Source of the DNA: Pelagophyceae sp. CCMP2097
Lineage: Eukaryota > Sar > Pelagophyceae
Direction: 5' to 3'
DNA: 32,556 nt
Assembly: GCA_026770575.1 (NCBI GenBank)
Contig: MU657259.1
Coordinates: 159,334-191,889, forward strand
The position numbers and the translations under genes were made by a program. Below, piece after piece: positions 10,382 through 19,116 of the stretch. The notes under the pieces are model-generated. The model was not told the DNA's origin. It did no database searches and saw only the letters and a list, made by a program, of their open reading frames with translations. Each line of letters starts with the position of its first letter. Position 1 is the first letter of the stretch.

Positions 10382-10885
10382 GCCAAATCAGCGGTGCCCG
10401 CTCTGCCGAGCGCCGCCGCCAAGTCGGAGGCCGATTGGCTGCGCCGGCTGCAGAAGCACGTGGACAAGGGGAACACCGACGCGCAGGTGGCGCTCGGACA
10501 GGCCTACCAACAAGGCACGGTGGGTCTCACGAAGAACTTGAAGCGGGCGCGCCAGTTCTACGAGCTCGCTGCGGCGCAAGGACACCCATTAGCTCAGACG
10601 CGACTGGGACATTATTATGCGCAAGGGCAAGGCGTCAAGATCGATTTCAAGACCGCCGCGCTGTGGTACCGGCGCGCGGCCGAGCAAGGCTTTCATGATG
10701 GTCAATGTAATCTCGGCACGGCAAATCTACAACAGCCAGGGCGTGGCGCAGTCGTACGACGAAGCCGTGCGGTGGTTGCGGCTCGCCGCGGCGCAGGGCG
10801 ACGCGGACGCGCTCCATAGCCTTGGCGCGTGTTATGGAAACGGCGACGACGTGCCGGAGGATTTGGACGAGGCGCTTCTCAGGTG
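10382..10885 (+). pseudogene. SEL1-repeat (TPR-like) gene fragment, frameshifted and truncated
   Basis: One frame encodes SEL1 units: DAQVALGQAYQQG, ARQFYELAAAQGHPLAQTRL, GHYYAQGQGVKIDFKTAALW and YRRAAEQGFHDGQCNLG. From about 10720 the homology continues in the next frame: YNSQGVAQSYDEAVRWLRLA, AAQGDADALHSLGACYGNGD, then VPEDLDEALL. A net +1 shift lies at about 10721-10732, where one extra A in the CAAATC run would explain it. No in-frame ATG precedes the repeats; the frame opens after a TAA near 10340. Homology stops near 10880, about 50 bp before retroelement homology begins. SEL1 proteins are adaptor solenoids. A missed short intron or a sequencing error could mimic the frameshift, but the missing start and abrupt end favour a pseudogene. 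Confidence 0.7.
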
Positions 10886-10933
10886 CCTGGAATCACTGCC
10901 AGTGGAAGACGTGGATGACACACAGAAAAGCAC

Positions 10934-11286
10934 AGAAAATCTTCAACTCCCGCTGGGCCTGCCCGGGCTCCGCGGGCGTCGACGCGTTCCGCGCGTTTTG
11001 GGGCGGTGACGTCAACAACTGGTTTCACCCCCCCGTGCCGCTCATCGCCCTGGTGCTCGACAAGATGCGCTCGGACCGCGCCGTCGGCTCCATCCTCGTG
11101 CCCTTCACGCCGTCTGCGGTGTGGTGGCCGCTCCTGCACCCGTTGGATGGCTCGCCCTCGCCGGTACTTGAGTGGTACGGCTACGAGCCCACTCGCTTCG
11201 TCTCGTACGAGCAGAACACGCGGGCCTCCCGAGGCCTCACGCCATGGTCGTCGCTCGCATTCCGCTTGGACTTCCGGTTCGGGTAG
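10934..11286 (+). pseudogene. RNase H-end fragment of a DIRS-like RT polyprotein
   Basis: The frame reads KIFNSRWACPGSAGVDAF, then WGGDVNNWFHPPVPLIALVL, then a stretch with SILVPFTPSAVWWPLLHPLD. This is the conserved order after the RNase H domain in DIRS and related elements: exposed F-N-S-R, the GVDAF...W...NNW..PP block, and the hydrophobic P-x-x-P/W-W block. No reverse transcriptase motif lies upstream, where SEL1 sequence is found instead. The fragment ends in a stop at 11284-11286. It would not be functional on its own. Confidence 0.7.
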
Positions 11287-12335
11287 GTTCCTCGGAGGAA
11301 TCGGCTGCCGACCGCGCAGCTAAACGGGCCAAGTACATCCCGTTGACGTCCGCCGTGCAGCCGTCGTCGATCCGCGTCAACGGCGCGCCGGCGTCGCCGG
11401 ACGACTGGTTCTACGACTGGTTCGGGCGGTCGCCGCTCGACGACCCCGCCGTCGAGTCGTGGCTACGGCGTCTTTGCGCGCCTATTATCCTCCCGGCGGG
11501 CTGGTTTTCCGAGATCTCGTATTTCGAACCGGTCGCGCCCGGCGAGTCTCTTCTGCCGCTCGACCCAAACGCCGCGGAGGCGGCGGCGCTGGACGTCGCG
11601 TTCTCGTCCATGGTGCTCGGCTCGCGCGCCGACGCGACGCTGTCGAAGTACCGCATTCCGTTCATCAAAATGATGCTTTGGCTGGCGCTGCGCGGCCTCT
11701 GCTTGTCGCCGCCCGCGGCGGCCGACGTCGGCCGCTACCTGGCGTTCATCGTCATGGACCGCCGGAACAAGTCGGCGGCGGTCGTCTCTGTGCGCGCGCT
11801 CGCCTTCGTCGCGTGGCTCAACTCCTGGGGCCCCATCTCGTCGTCGCCGCACTGCGCGCTTCCGATGTCCGCCGCGGTGCGCGCGTTCTCGGGCCCGACC
11901 AAGAAGGCCGCCGCGCTCGAGGCGTGGCATGTCGCGGCGATCGTCAAGGCGTGTTGCCGCGCGGACTCGCCTGACCACGACTTTATGTTTGGTACGGCGC
12001 TGGTCACCTGCTTTATGCTCCTCTGCCGCTACGACGACCTCAAGCGGTTGTGCTTTGCGCCGGACCGCTTTGAAGTTTTCAAGTCGCACATCCGCTTCTT
12101 TCTGGAAACGCGGAAGACGGACCAAAACTACGGCGGCCAGTGGATCGACATCGCGGCCGTCGCGCCGTCGGCGGCGTCGTTCGACATCTCGTGCTACGAT
12201 TTGGTGCTGGCCTGGCGCGCGCGCGCGCGCGGCGTCGGCCCTGTGCTGCGGCGCATTTACAAGCGCAACGGCACGCACCTTGCGCCTCCGTTCGTCGTCG
12301 CACGAATGGGCAAAAAAAGCTGTGAGATCGCCTAA
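11244..12335 (+). CDS. Truncated DIRS-type tyrosine recombinase
   Basis: The ORF is open from before 11172; the first ATG is at 11244 (363 aa). Residues about 125-200 look like the N-terminal SAM-like DNA-binding domain (TLSKYRIPFIKMMLWLALRG then LSPPAAADVGRYLAF). The catalytic domain starts with FMLLCRYDDLKRL, whose Arg (about 262) fits the first catalytic Arg. ETRKTDQNYGG then fits the beta-hairpin Lys. The expected H-x-x-R box and nucleophilic Tyr are absent because the frame stops at 12333, so integration activity is not expected. The frame is otherwise intact over more than 1 kb, suggesting recent decay or recent truncation. A host-domesticated DNA-binding fragment is a less likely alternative. 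Confidence 0.75.
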   Translation: MVVARIPLGLPVRVGSSEESAADRAAKRAKYIPLTSAVQPSSIRVNGAPASPDDWFYDWFGRSPLDDPAVESWLRRLCAPIILPAGWFSEISYFEPVAPGESLLPLDPNAAEAAALDVAFSSMVLGSRADATLSKYRIPFIKMMLWLALRGLCLSPPAAADVGRYLAFIVMDRRNKSAAVVSVRALAFVAWLNSWGPISSSPHCALPMSAAVRAFSGPTKKAAALEAWHVAAIVKACCRADSPDHDFMFGTALVTCFMLLCRYDDLKRLCFAPDRFEVFKSHIRFFLETRKTDQNYGGQWIDIAAVAPSAASFDISCYDLVLAWRARARGVGPVLRRIYKRNGTHLAPPFVVARMGKKSCEIA

Positions 12336-12472
12336 AATTGAACAGATCGCCAAACGAGATTCGACGACACCGAGTCGGCCGGACAGACGCCGCCCCCGGG
12401 CACGGGAGCTCAAGAGCCACCCCGACGGGCTCATTACACGCCCCGGAAGGTGCGCGGCACTCGCCCTCTCAA

Positions 12473-13661
12473 ATGGTCGCGGCGCCGGGGTGGCGCGCGC
12501 GGCTGTGCGTGGCGTGCGCGTTGCTGCGGTCCGTGGCCGCGCTGTCGCTGCAGGAACACGCCGTCTCGATCCGCGCGCGGCATTACTCGTCGGCGGGGTC
12601 GGCCGGCGTCGAGCGGCCGCTGGCGCGCGTCGGACTCGAAACGCTGACGAGCGCGTCTGAGGAGCGCAACGCCTGGCTCCAAGCGCTGCGGCGCGACCAC
12701 GTCGCCCTCGTCGCGCTCGACGACACCGACGCCGAAACGATGCGGCGCCTCTGGGCCGCGACGGGCGCGTTCTTCGAAGTCGACGCGGCGGCGCGTGCGG
12801 GGCTTGCGTTCCGTGAAGCCGACACGCACACGGCGCACAAAGGCCAGTCGCGCGCTGCCGGCTACACGGAAGTCGACGGCAACCTCTTCCTAGACACGCG
12901 GCCACCCGCGTCTGATGAAAGGCCCGGACCGCGAGCCCGACGGGATATGCGAGCCCGACGGGATATGTAGGCGGCTGCGGGCGGGCCTTGAAGGCGTCGA
13001 GGCGTGGCCGGCGGGCCTCGACGCGGGCCTGGACCGCGCGCTCGTTGACGCCGAGGCCGTGCTCGCCGCCGTGGGCTTCGCGGCCCTCGGCGCCGCGACA
13101 GCGGACCTCCCGGTCGATGTGGCGGGCCTCGCGGTCGACGTGGGAGCCTTGGTCGACCGCGCGCCGGGCCTCGATCCGGGCGTCACGTCGGCGTCGGTGC
13201 ACCGTCTCGTGCGCTACGACGCGGCGGCGGCTGGCGAGGCCGTGCTATTCCAGCCGCACACCGACGGCACGTGGTTCACGCTCGTGCCCGTCGCTCAAGT
13301 GCCGGGCCTCGAGGTCCACTCCGGCGGCGCATGGCTCCGGCCAGAGGCGCAGGGCAATCACGGCACCGACGTCGCCGTCCTCTCGGGCGAGTTCCTGCAC
13401 GTCCTCACCGACGGTTTTTACCCCGCCGCGCTGCACCGCGTAGTCTCAGCGCCATCTGTGAGGACGTCGGCTCCCCTCCTCTTCCGCGCCGCGCCCGCGA
13501 GCGGCTTCTCCGGCGGCGCGCGCGACGGCACGCTCCTCGGCCACGTCCACGCATCGCTCGCCGGCGACGACGGACCCGCAGCCGCCGCGCCGCCACCGGC
13601 GACCCCGCTCGACCGCATCGCGCAAGCCCGGGCCTACGCCGCTTCAAAGCGACCGACATAA
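12473..13661 (+). CDS. 2-oxoglutarate/Fe(II)-dependent oxygenase (isopenicillin-N-synthase-like fold)
   Basis: Two exons, 12473-12909 and 12971-13661, give 375 aa. The N-terminus (RARLCVACALLRSVAALS) is a probable signal or plastid-targeting leader. Residues 60-150 resemble the DIOX_N region (DHVALVALDDTDAETMRRLW, then GYTEVDGNLFLDTR). The catalytic core has the iron triad His242-x-Asp244 (FQPHTDGTWFTLVPV) and His301 (ALHRVV), plus Arg310-x-Ser312 as the 2-oxoglutarate-binding pair (VRTSAPLLF). GLEVHSGGAWLRPE and DVAVLSGEFLHVLTDG sit between them as in the family. Enzymes of this type hydroxylate or desaturate small molecules; the substrate cannot be read here. The intron holds a duplicated 18 bp unit. 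The gene is convergent with the RGS gene. Confidence 0.85.
12929..12966 (+). repeat. 18 bp tandem duplication inside the oxygenase intron
   Basis: GCGAGCCCGACGGGATAT occurs twice in direct succession within the predicted 61 nt intron (12910-12970). It makes up more than half of the intron and ends next to the acceptor. Confidence 0.85.
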
Positions 13662-13756
13662 GCGCCGCGCGAGTCACAGGCATGTCGTGAGCGGGAGTGG
13701 GTCTTCGAGTCCTTAGGAGAAGGCGGCGGCGCCGGGTCTGCGGGTGGTGGCGCCGT

Positions 13757-14654
13757 TCAGGAGCGCCGTCGCTGCGTCTTGCGCTGGCTCGTCCGCACGG
13801 AGGCAGGCTCTGGTCGCTTGGCGGAGCGCGTGACGAGGAGGGCGCTGGCGGCGTCGACGGCGGGCTCGCGGCCGTCGCGGCACCAGGCGACGAAGCGCGG
13901 GTGCGCGCGGAAGCGCGCAAAAGCGTCGCGGTCCATGCGCGAGTACGCGTCCGCGAGCACGTCGTCGAAGATGGTGCACGGCACAGTCGCCGCCGAGAAC
14001 TCTAGCAGCGATGCGGCGACGCGCTCCGAGGCGGCCGGAGAGACGAGGATCGGGTTCTCCGAGAGTTCGCCGAGGAACCGGTCGTAGAGCACGAGCGCCG
14101 ACGCGCGCGGCAGCATGCCCGGCGAGCCGTCCTCGGACGAGGCGAGCTGCTTCCACGCCGTGGCCTGGCGCGGGCGTGAGCGCACGGGGCACAGCGCGCG
14201 CGGAACGGCGTTTCTCTCGGTTCGGCTATTTTCGCGACGGCCCGGGCGGGTGCGTGCTCCCGTGTAAATCGCTTGCGGCTGCGGGCAGGCGCACCTGGAG
14301 GTAGAAGTGTACGATCTCGGCGGCGAACTCGGCCGCGAGAAAGTCGGCGAAGAGGACGAGCGGCACAGCCTTGTCCGCTAAAACACCGGCGAGCGTGGCC
14401 GCTGAGGGCTCCGACGGCGAATGCTCGGCGCGGGAGAGGGCCTGCGGCGACGCCAGCAAAGCGCTCATGCGCGGCAGCGGCAGCAGCGGCGCGCTCGAGC
14501 CGCTGATGCGCGCGCTGCGCCGAGACGACCGCGCGGCGCCGTTCTCCTTGTCGCCGCGCGCCGGCGACGCGGCCACCGGAGGCACCGGCTGCGGCCGGCG
14601 CGACCGCGCGGGAGAGACTCGCGCCTTGTCGTCGATTCCAAACGCGTCGGCCAT
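13757..14654 (-). CDS. RGS-domain protein
   Basis: Two exons on the minus strand, 14654-14295 and 14164-13757, give 255 aa; the 130 nt intron splits the RGS domain in phase 0. Residues 1-85 are basic, Pro/Ser-rich and probably disordered. The domain begins with TLAGVLADKAVPLVLFADFL then AAEFAAEIVHFYLQ (about 87-120), the first RGS helices. It continues with LVLYDRFLGELSENPILVS and TIFDDVLADAYSRMDRDAF, ending near ARFRAHPRFVAW, the last helices. RGS domains accelerate GTP hydrolysis by heterotrimeric G-alpha subunits. No other domain or membrane segment is visible, so it is probably cytosolic. It lies divergent to the glycosyltransferase-like gene, 349 bp away. Confidence 0.82.
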
Positions 14655-15003
14655 AGCGACTCTAACGAAACTGCCGCGACGCACGGGGCGTCGGCGCGCG
14701 GCTGCCGAGGGACTGGCGCGGGGCCGAGGCGGCGCCGATCGCGGGTCCGCGCGGAAAATGCGCTTCAAGCGGCGGGAGGCGATATTTTTCCTCGGAGCGC
14801 TCGGTTTTGGAATCCTCCAACCGTGGTTTTCCGAGCGGGATACTAGTAACAAATCCAAGACTTCAAATCCCCGCGGGCCCGGAACCTCGACTAGCCGCTC
14901 GACCGCGCCGCGCGAGGCGCGCGGACCGGTGCGCTGTGCCTTTGACAGACGCGCTGCGCCCTTGGCGGCGCCCCCGCGCGGCGCGCGGGCCCTCCGTACG
15001 GCG
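14655..15003. promoter_or_regulatory. Divergent intergenic region (RGS gene / glycosyltransferase-like gene)
   Basis: 349 bp between two divergent starts. It should carry both promoters. I see no clear TATA box or inverted repeat. A run with CGATATTTTTCC near 14780-14790 is the only AT-rich stretch. Confidence 0.35.
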
Positions 15004-16906
15004 ATGCGGCGGTCGCTGGCGTGGTGCCTCGTCGCGGCCTCTGCCGTCGTCTCCGATGACGCCTGCGACCTCGCCGAGGCGGGGCGGGACCAATACGGCG
15101 CCCTGCAAGTCTTCGCGAACCAGGTGCGCCCCATAAAAAAAAGCCACGCGTCTGCCTGCAAACGGCGCCGCGCAGGATTCGTACCTCGACGTCGCGCTCG
15201 ACCGCTGCCTCGCCTCGTCGTCCGAGGCTGCCGACGCGGTGCGAGGTGCGCTCCGCGCGCGTGGACGGACCGCGCCGACGTTACGGCGCAGGGCTGCGCG
15301 GGCGCGATTGCCCGACGAAGTGGGCCGTGACGTGTCTCGACCACTTTAACTGCGAAGACATCCTTGCAGACGTCTCGCGGCCGCTCGCGCAGGCGCTCAA
15401 CGCGTGCGTGGCCGCTCGGCGACGCGGCGTCGGACGCCGCCATGCAGGCTGGGCCTCGGCGACGTCTACGTCGGCCGCATGTCCCACTGCCTCGCAGAAG
15501 ACCAAGACTGCGCGGCGAGGCAGCACGTCGTCCTCAACGCAAACCTTATGGACGCCGAATGGGCCGCGAAAGTACCGCCGTCGGCGCTCCTCCTCAACCT
15601 CGAGCAGCTCGTGCGTGCGCCACCGTTGACAGCAAAAGAGGGCGAAAGAGGGCGAGAGAGGGCGTGGACTCGGAGCGCGCTAGGTTGCCTGGGCTCCCGC
15701 GGCGGCGGCGGCGGCGGCGGCGTCGGCGGCGTCTGACGCGGACGCGGACGTGAGCCGTCGCGGCCGCGCGGCGCTGGCGCAGCAGCTGCGCGCCAACGCC
15801 ACCGACGGCGTCCTCGGCGTCACCGTCGACGACTACCGCGGCTTCGTCGCGCTGGACGACGCGGCGAGAAACTACGCCTGGCTGGACTACTCGTACCGCA
15901 ACGTGGACGTGGCCGCGGCGCACGGTCACGTGTGCACGTTCGTCAAACCAATCTCGGCGCCGCGCGGCGCTGCGGGCGTCCTCCGCGCGCTCCGCGTCGG
16001 CCTCGACGACGGCGCCGCGCGGCGCGCAGCGGTGCTCCACTTTTGCGGCGACGACTCACCGGAGACGCTTCACCGGCGCGCAGCAGACTTCGTCCGGCGC
16101 AAGCGCCTCACGGCCGGCGGCGGCTGCGACGGCGAAGCCTGCCTCGGGCACAGCCTCGCCGAAGCCATGCGCCGCGACGTCGCAGACGCCCGAGCGGCCA
16201 ACGCGAGTTTCGGCGACGGCGCGACCGACACCGACAGCGCGGGGGGCCTCGACGTCGTGCACGTCGGCGACGGCGCGCGCCGGACCGCCGCGATCGACGC
16301 GCTCCGCGGCCTCGGTCTCAACGCCGCATCCGCCGTCGGCCTCTTCGGCCCGCAGCGCGCGGCCGTGCTCCGGCAAGCGAGGTGAGGGCCCACACGCGTG
16401 CGCGTACCGCCCAGGCCGCCGGCCCCGCACGAAAGCCTCCACGCTTGCGGTGCAGGCTCGGCCTGAACCTGCACCGCCACCCGGCGCGGCGCATCGCCGA
16501 GGTCGTCCGCCTCCTCACGTACGCGGCCTCGCGGCTCCCGGCCGTCTCGGAGAGCCACGTCGCGGCCGCGGGCGACGGCGGCGACGGCGGCGACGCGCTC
16601 CTCGAGGCGGTGAGCGCCGCGGTCTTTCGTCCCGGGGGCCTTTCGTGCGGCTCGTCCGGATACCGTCCTCCTGGTGCCTTGCCCGGCTGACCGCTCCGGT
16701 AGGAGCTCTCGAGCGCGGTGCTTTTCGTGCCGCACGCCCGCGTCGTGCCGTGTGCGGCGGCGCTGCTCGGCGGCTCTCCAGAAGCGCGCGAAGCGCTGTG
16801 GCGCCTCTCGGACAACGCCGCAAGGCTCGCGGCCATTCGGAGCGAGGAAGTGCTCCTCGCCCCGACGCTCGCCGCGCTGTTCCCCGCGTGCGCGGCCAGG
16901 CTGTAG
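15004..16906 (+). CDS. Secreted or Golgi glycosyltransferase-like protein with NLEQ motif
   Basis: Seven exons: 15004-15123, 15176-15245, 15292-15403, 15448-15610, 15684-16381, 16456-16609 and 16703-16906 (506 aa). All junctions are GT/AG and phase-consistent, with introns of 44-93 nt. A signal peptide (MRRSLAWCLVAASAVVS) is followed by a Cys-containing region (GRDCPTKWAVTCLDHFNCED). LLLNLEQL (about 148-155) is followed by WLDYSYRN (about 221), then LDVVHVGDGARRTAAIDAL and VGLFGP (about 340-375), then LGLNLHRH...EVVRLLTYAASRLPAVSES (388-420). This order (NLEQ, W-D-Y-S..N, F-x-G...R, G-x-x-G.., LNLH, E..R..LL, SE) matches a family of GT-B-like glycosyltransferases or capsular-polysaccharide-type proteins that I know but cannot name exactly. 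An Ala-rich stretch (about 160-175) follows intron 4. Activity is inferred. It is convergent with the next gene, 59 bp away. Confidence 0.75.
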
Positions 16907-16965
16907 CGAGGGCCGTGCTTTAACGAGGGCCCGCGAATCAAAGAGGCTTCTCTGCCAGGGCGTGG

Positions 16966-18135
16966 TTAGTAGAATATGTTGTTTGATCGGACGTTTGCCT
17001 GCCGGAGCCGGACGCGAATCTCGTCGTTTTGCCGGAGCGCCTTTGATGCCAAAGCGTCGGCCGATTGCTGCGCCGCATTCTTCGGGCGTGCGTCGGCCCG
17101 CGGAAACGTGTCGGGTGCCGCCGACTCGGCGGGCGTCCAGGGACGCGCGTCCGTGGCGACGAACGATGCAATGGTCTGGCTCGGCCCGAGCGTCGTCCGA
17201 TCACTTTCGCGGCACGCGCCGGGACCGCGCTTCAACGAAGCGGCGTATACGCGCGGCTCCGTCTCGCGGAGCGCGGGCCGCGGCTCGATTTGCGGTTCGA
17301 CGCGCGGCCGTGCGGCCTGCTCCAGCAGCAGCCCGGCGAGGCGCGCGAGGTTGAGCGAGCCGTCTGCGGCGTTCCCCGCGGCGGTGGCGATGGCGTTGGC
17401 CTGCGCCGGCGAGAGCGAAACGCCGCAGTGCCGCGCAAAAAGCGACGCGGCCGAGTCGTCAGGGCGCGCAAATGCCGCGGGCAGCGCCTCACGGAGGGTA
17501 CGCGCTAGTTTCTGGTGCGAGAGCTGCGCGCAGGAATTCTGCGAGAGGCGTTGGTGCGCGTGCTGCAGCACCGCTTCTAAAGGCCATGCGGCCACGTCCA
17601 GCAAATCGCTCGGCCGCCTCGCCGGCGCAGCGTCGGCGACGGCGCGCGGCGGCGGTTCCCGCAAAGTGCGCTGCGCCGCGGCAACGGCGTCGCGCAGCGG
17701 CGGCGCGCCGGTGCAGCCGCGGGCGCGGAGGTCCGAGAGCGACCGCTCGAGCGCGCGGAGCCGTACAAAGTCGGCATCGTCGACGGCGTCGGCTTCGCAG
17801 CGCCGCCAATCGGCCGCCTCGGCGGCGCGCGCCGCCGCGCCTTCGACGTACGCCTCGGCCCACGCCCAACGGCCGTCGCCGACCGCGCGCGGCGGCGACG
17901 GCGGCCGTGCGCCTTCGCGCCGCACCGCCGCGCCGACGCCGACCTAAGCAGGCTCCGCGTCGACGCGGGCGTCGTTTCGAAGGCGCGAAGGCAGACTGAC
18001 GACGGAGTCCTGTCGCGCGACGTCGCCGTGGGGCACGTCGGTCTCCGAGTAGAATTCGGCGCACGTGTGGCCGAGTTGGAAGCCCTGCGTCCGCCGCTGC
18101 GCCCAGCGCTTGTCCGTCTGCCACACGGCCGCCAT
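16966..18135 (-). CDS. Unknown protein, probably helical
   Basis: Two exons on the minus strand, 18135-18004 and 17943-16966, give 369 aa. The intron (60 nt, 17944-18003) was placed to remove an in-frame TAG at 17944-17946; the exact donor is uncertain. The protein begins MAAVWQTDKRWAQRRTQGFQ and is rich in Ala and Arg. LLDVAAWPLEAVLQHAHQRL then LARTLREALPAAF and LFARHCGVSLSPAQANAIA suggest amphipathic helices, perhaps a divergent EF-hand-like pair (GSLNLARLAGLL). The C-terminal 120 residues are low-complexity. I do not recognise the family. A flagellar or cytoskeletal role would be a guess. Confidence 0.6.
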
Positions 18136-18278
18136 GCCAGCGGCAAGCAAGCTTGGAGGCGCGCGGCTCGAAGACGCAACCAAAGGAGGGCTCCGGAGCT
18201 CCGAGGTTTCGACTAGAGGTGCCGCACAATGTATATTATCGCCAAAACGACTCGCCGTAACTTGATCTAGCGCTGGTA

Positions 18279-18528
18279 CAGCACTTTCCGGGTAAAATGA
18301 ATGGGCGCCGTACTTGACTATCGACTATCGGCTGAAGTATCGACCAAAATCCCAAGTATCGGCGAGTCAAATACTCAATAAGCAGGCATTTAGGATTATA
18401 ATAAACCTTATTGAGAATTTGCCTTGCCGATACTTGGGATTTTGGTCGATACTTCAGCCGATACAATTGTAGTCGATAGGAATCCTAGTCAAGTATCGGC
18501 GACCATTCATTTTACCCGGAAAGGGCTG
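18279..18528. mobile_element. 250 bp fold-back MITE with TA target-site duplication
   Basis: Arms of about 104 and 122 nt (18279-18382 and 18407-18528) are reverse complements and differ mainly by two short indels. They flank a 24 nt loop. The tips read CAGCACTTTCCGGGTAAAAT on the left and its near complement (ending ACCCGGAAAGGGCTG) on the right. A TA dinucleotide sits immediately outside both ends (18277-18278 and 18529-18530), as expected for Tc1/mariner-type insertion. No coding capacity is present, so it would depend on a transposase in trans. Confidence 0.85.
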
Positions 18529-18606
18529 TAATCCTTCAATCAAAGGACCCGAAGGGCCCTTGCCGTAAACTGACGTTGATTAAACGGCAAGGACTCTTCG
18601 GGTCCT
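18528..18606. repeat. 79 bp hairpin repeat, copy 1
   Basis: A direct repeat of 19117-19195 with two mismatches. Inside, 23 nt arms (18544-18566 and 18584-18606) form a near-perfect stem (AGGACCCGAAGGGCC... pairing with ...CTTCGGGTCCT) around a 17 nt loop (AAACTGACGTTGATTAA). It abuts the right end of the TA-flanked MITE. Confidence 0.9.
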
Positions 18607-18689
18607 CAAATATACACATCAGTGTAGGAAAGACGGACCGCCTGTTGGTTTTTAAGCAGCCTCAGAGGAGTGCATACAATTGTATTACT

Positions 18690-18776
18690 AGAGCGCGCCG
18701 GAGGCACACGGAGGACCCGAAGGATACAGCCAAATCCCATTGCAATGCCCACGTAAATAATTGAAATTATTTAACT
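18690..18776. repeat. Right arm of the 87 bp long-distance inverted repeat
   Basis: Exact reverse complement of 2-88. The sequence to its right (18777 on) is AT-rich and leads to the tRNA-like fragment and the gap. About 18.6 kb of ordinary genes lies between the two arms. Confidence 0.9.
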
Positions 18777-18796
18777 TATCGCTGAACTTTCAAATC

Positions 18797-18936
18797 CTCC
18801 TTATCTTTATTTTTATTTTTTATTTCTTATTGAGCTATTTATTTTTTCTTTTTTTTGCGGCCGACCAGATTCGAACCTGTGACCAAAAACTTCTTCTTTG
18901 ATGATTCCAATGAGGCTCCTGCTCGACCTCAACTCC
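18797..18936 (-). repeat. tRNA-like, SINE-type fragment with A-rich tail (minus strand)
   Basis: Read on the minus strand, there is an A-box-like GAGCCTCATTGG and, about 30 nt on, a B box GGTTCGAATCT (10 of 11 to the consensus). An acceptor-like CGGCCGC follows and then a long A-rich tail (18797-18856 on the plus strand is T-rich). A 5 bp anticodon-like stem surrounds a GAA triplet, but the expected U33 is missing. No 5' strand pairs with CGGCCGC before the gap. This fits a tRNA-derived SINE better than a working tRNA gene. Confidence 0.5.
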
Positions 18937-19068
18937 NNNNNNNNNNNNNNNNNNNNNNNNNNNNNNNNNNNNNNNNNNNNNNNNNNNNNNNNNNNNNNNN
19001 NNNNNNNNNNNNNNNNNNNNNNNNNNNNNNNNNNNNNNNNNNNNNNNNNNNNNNNNNNNNNNNNNNNN
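18937..19068. other. Assembly gap (132 N)
   Basis: A run of 132 N. The right flank is a GACA/GACG-type microsatellite, so tandem repetition probably broke the assembly here. The gap may hide the 5' end of the tRNA-like element. True size and content are unknown. Confidence 1.
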
Positions 19069-19104
19069 GACAAACAGACAGACGGACAAACAGACAGACA
19101 GACA
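19069..19104. repeat. GACA/GACG microsatellite
   Basis: Short repeats of GACA with GACG and AACA variants run from the gap edge to the start of unique sequence. They probably continue into the gap. Confidence 0.9.
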
Positions 19105-19116
19105 TAATTGCCCCTG

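Larger units (their letters stand above)
10934..12335 (+). mobile_element. Relic of a DIRS-type tyrosine-recombinase retrotransposon
   Basis: Two overlapping frames in element order are present: the C-terminal end of an RT-RNase H polyprotein, then a tyrosine recombinase. The YR frame is open before the RNase H frame ends, as in DIRS-like elements. The reverse transcriptase core, the gag region, the C-terminal recombinase motifs and recognisable termini are missing. The copy is therefore 5'-truncated and 3'-decayed and cannot be autonomous. Confidence 0.75.

Noticed and set aside
11463..13202. 579-residue minus-strand open frame across the recombinase and oxygenase
   Set aside because: Arg/Ala/Pro-rich with no motif. 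Plus-strand frames show clear catalytic motifs.
18853..18936. A functional tRNA-Phe (GAA) gene on the minus strand
   Set aside because: The T-stem has a mismatch, U33 is absent, no 5' acceptor strand pairs with CGGCCGC, and the 3' side is an A-rich tail rather than a T-run terminator.
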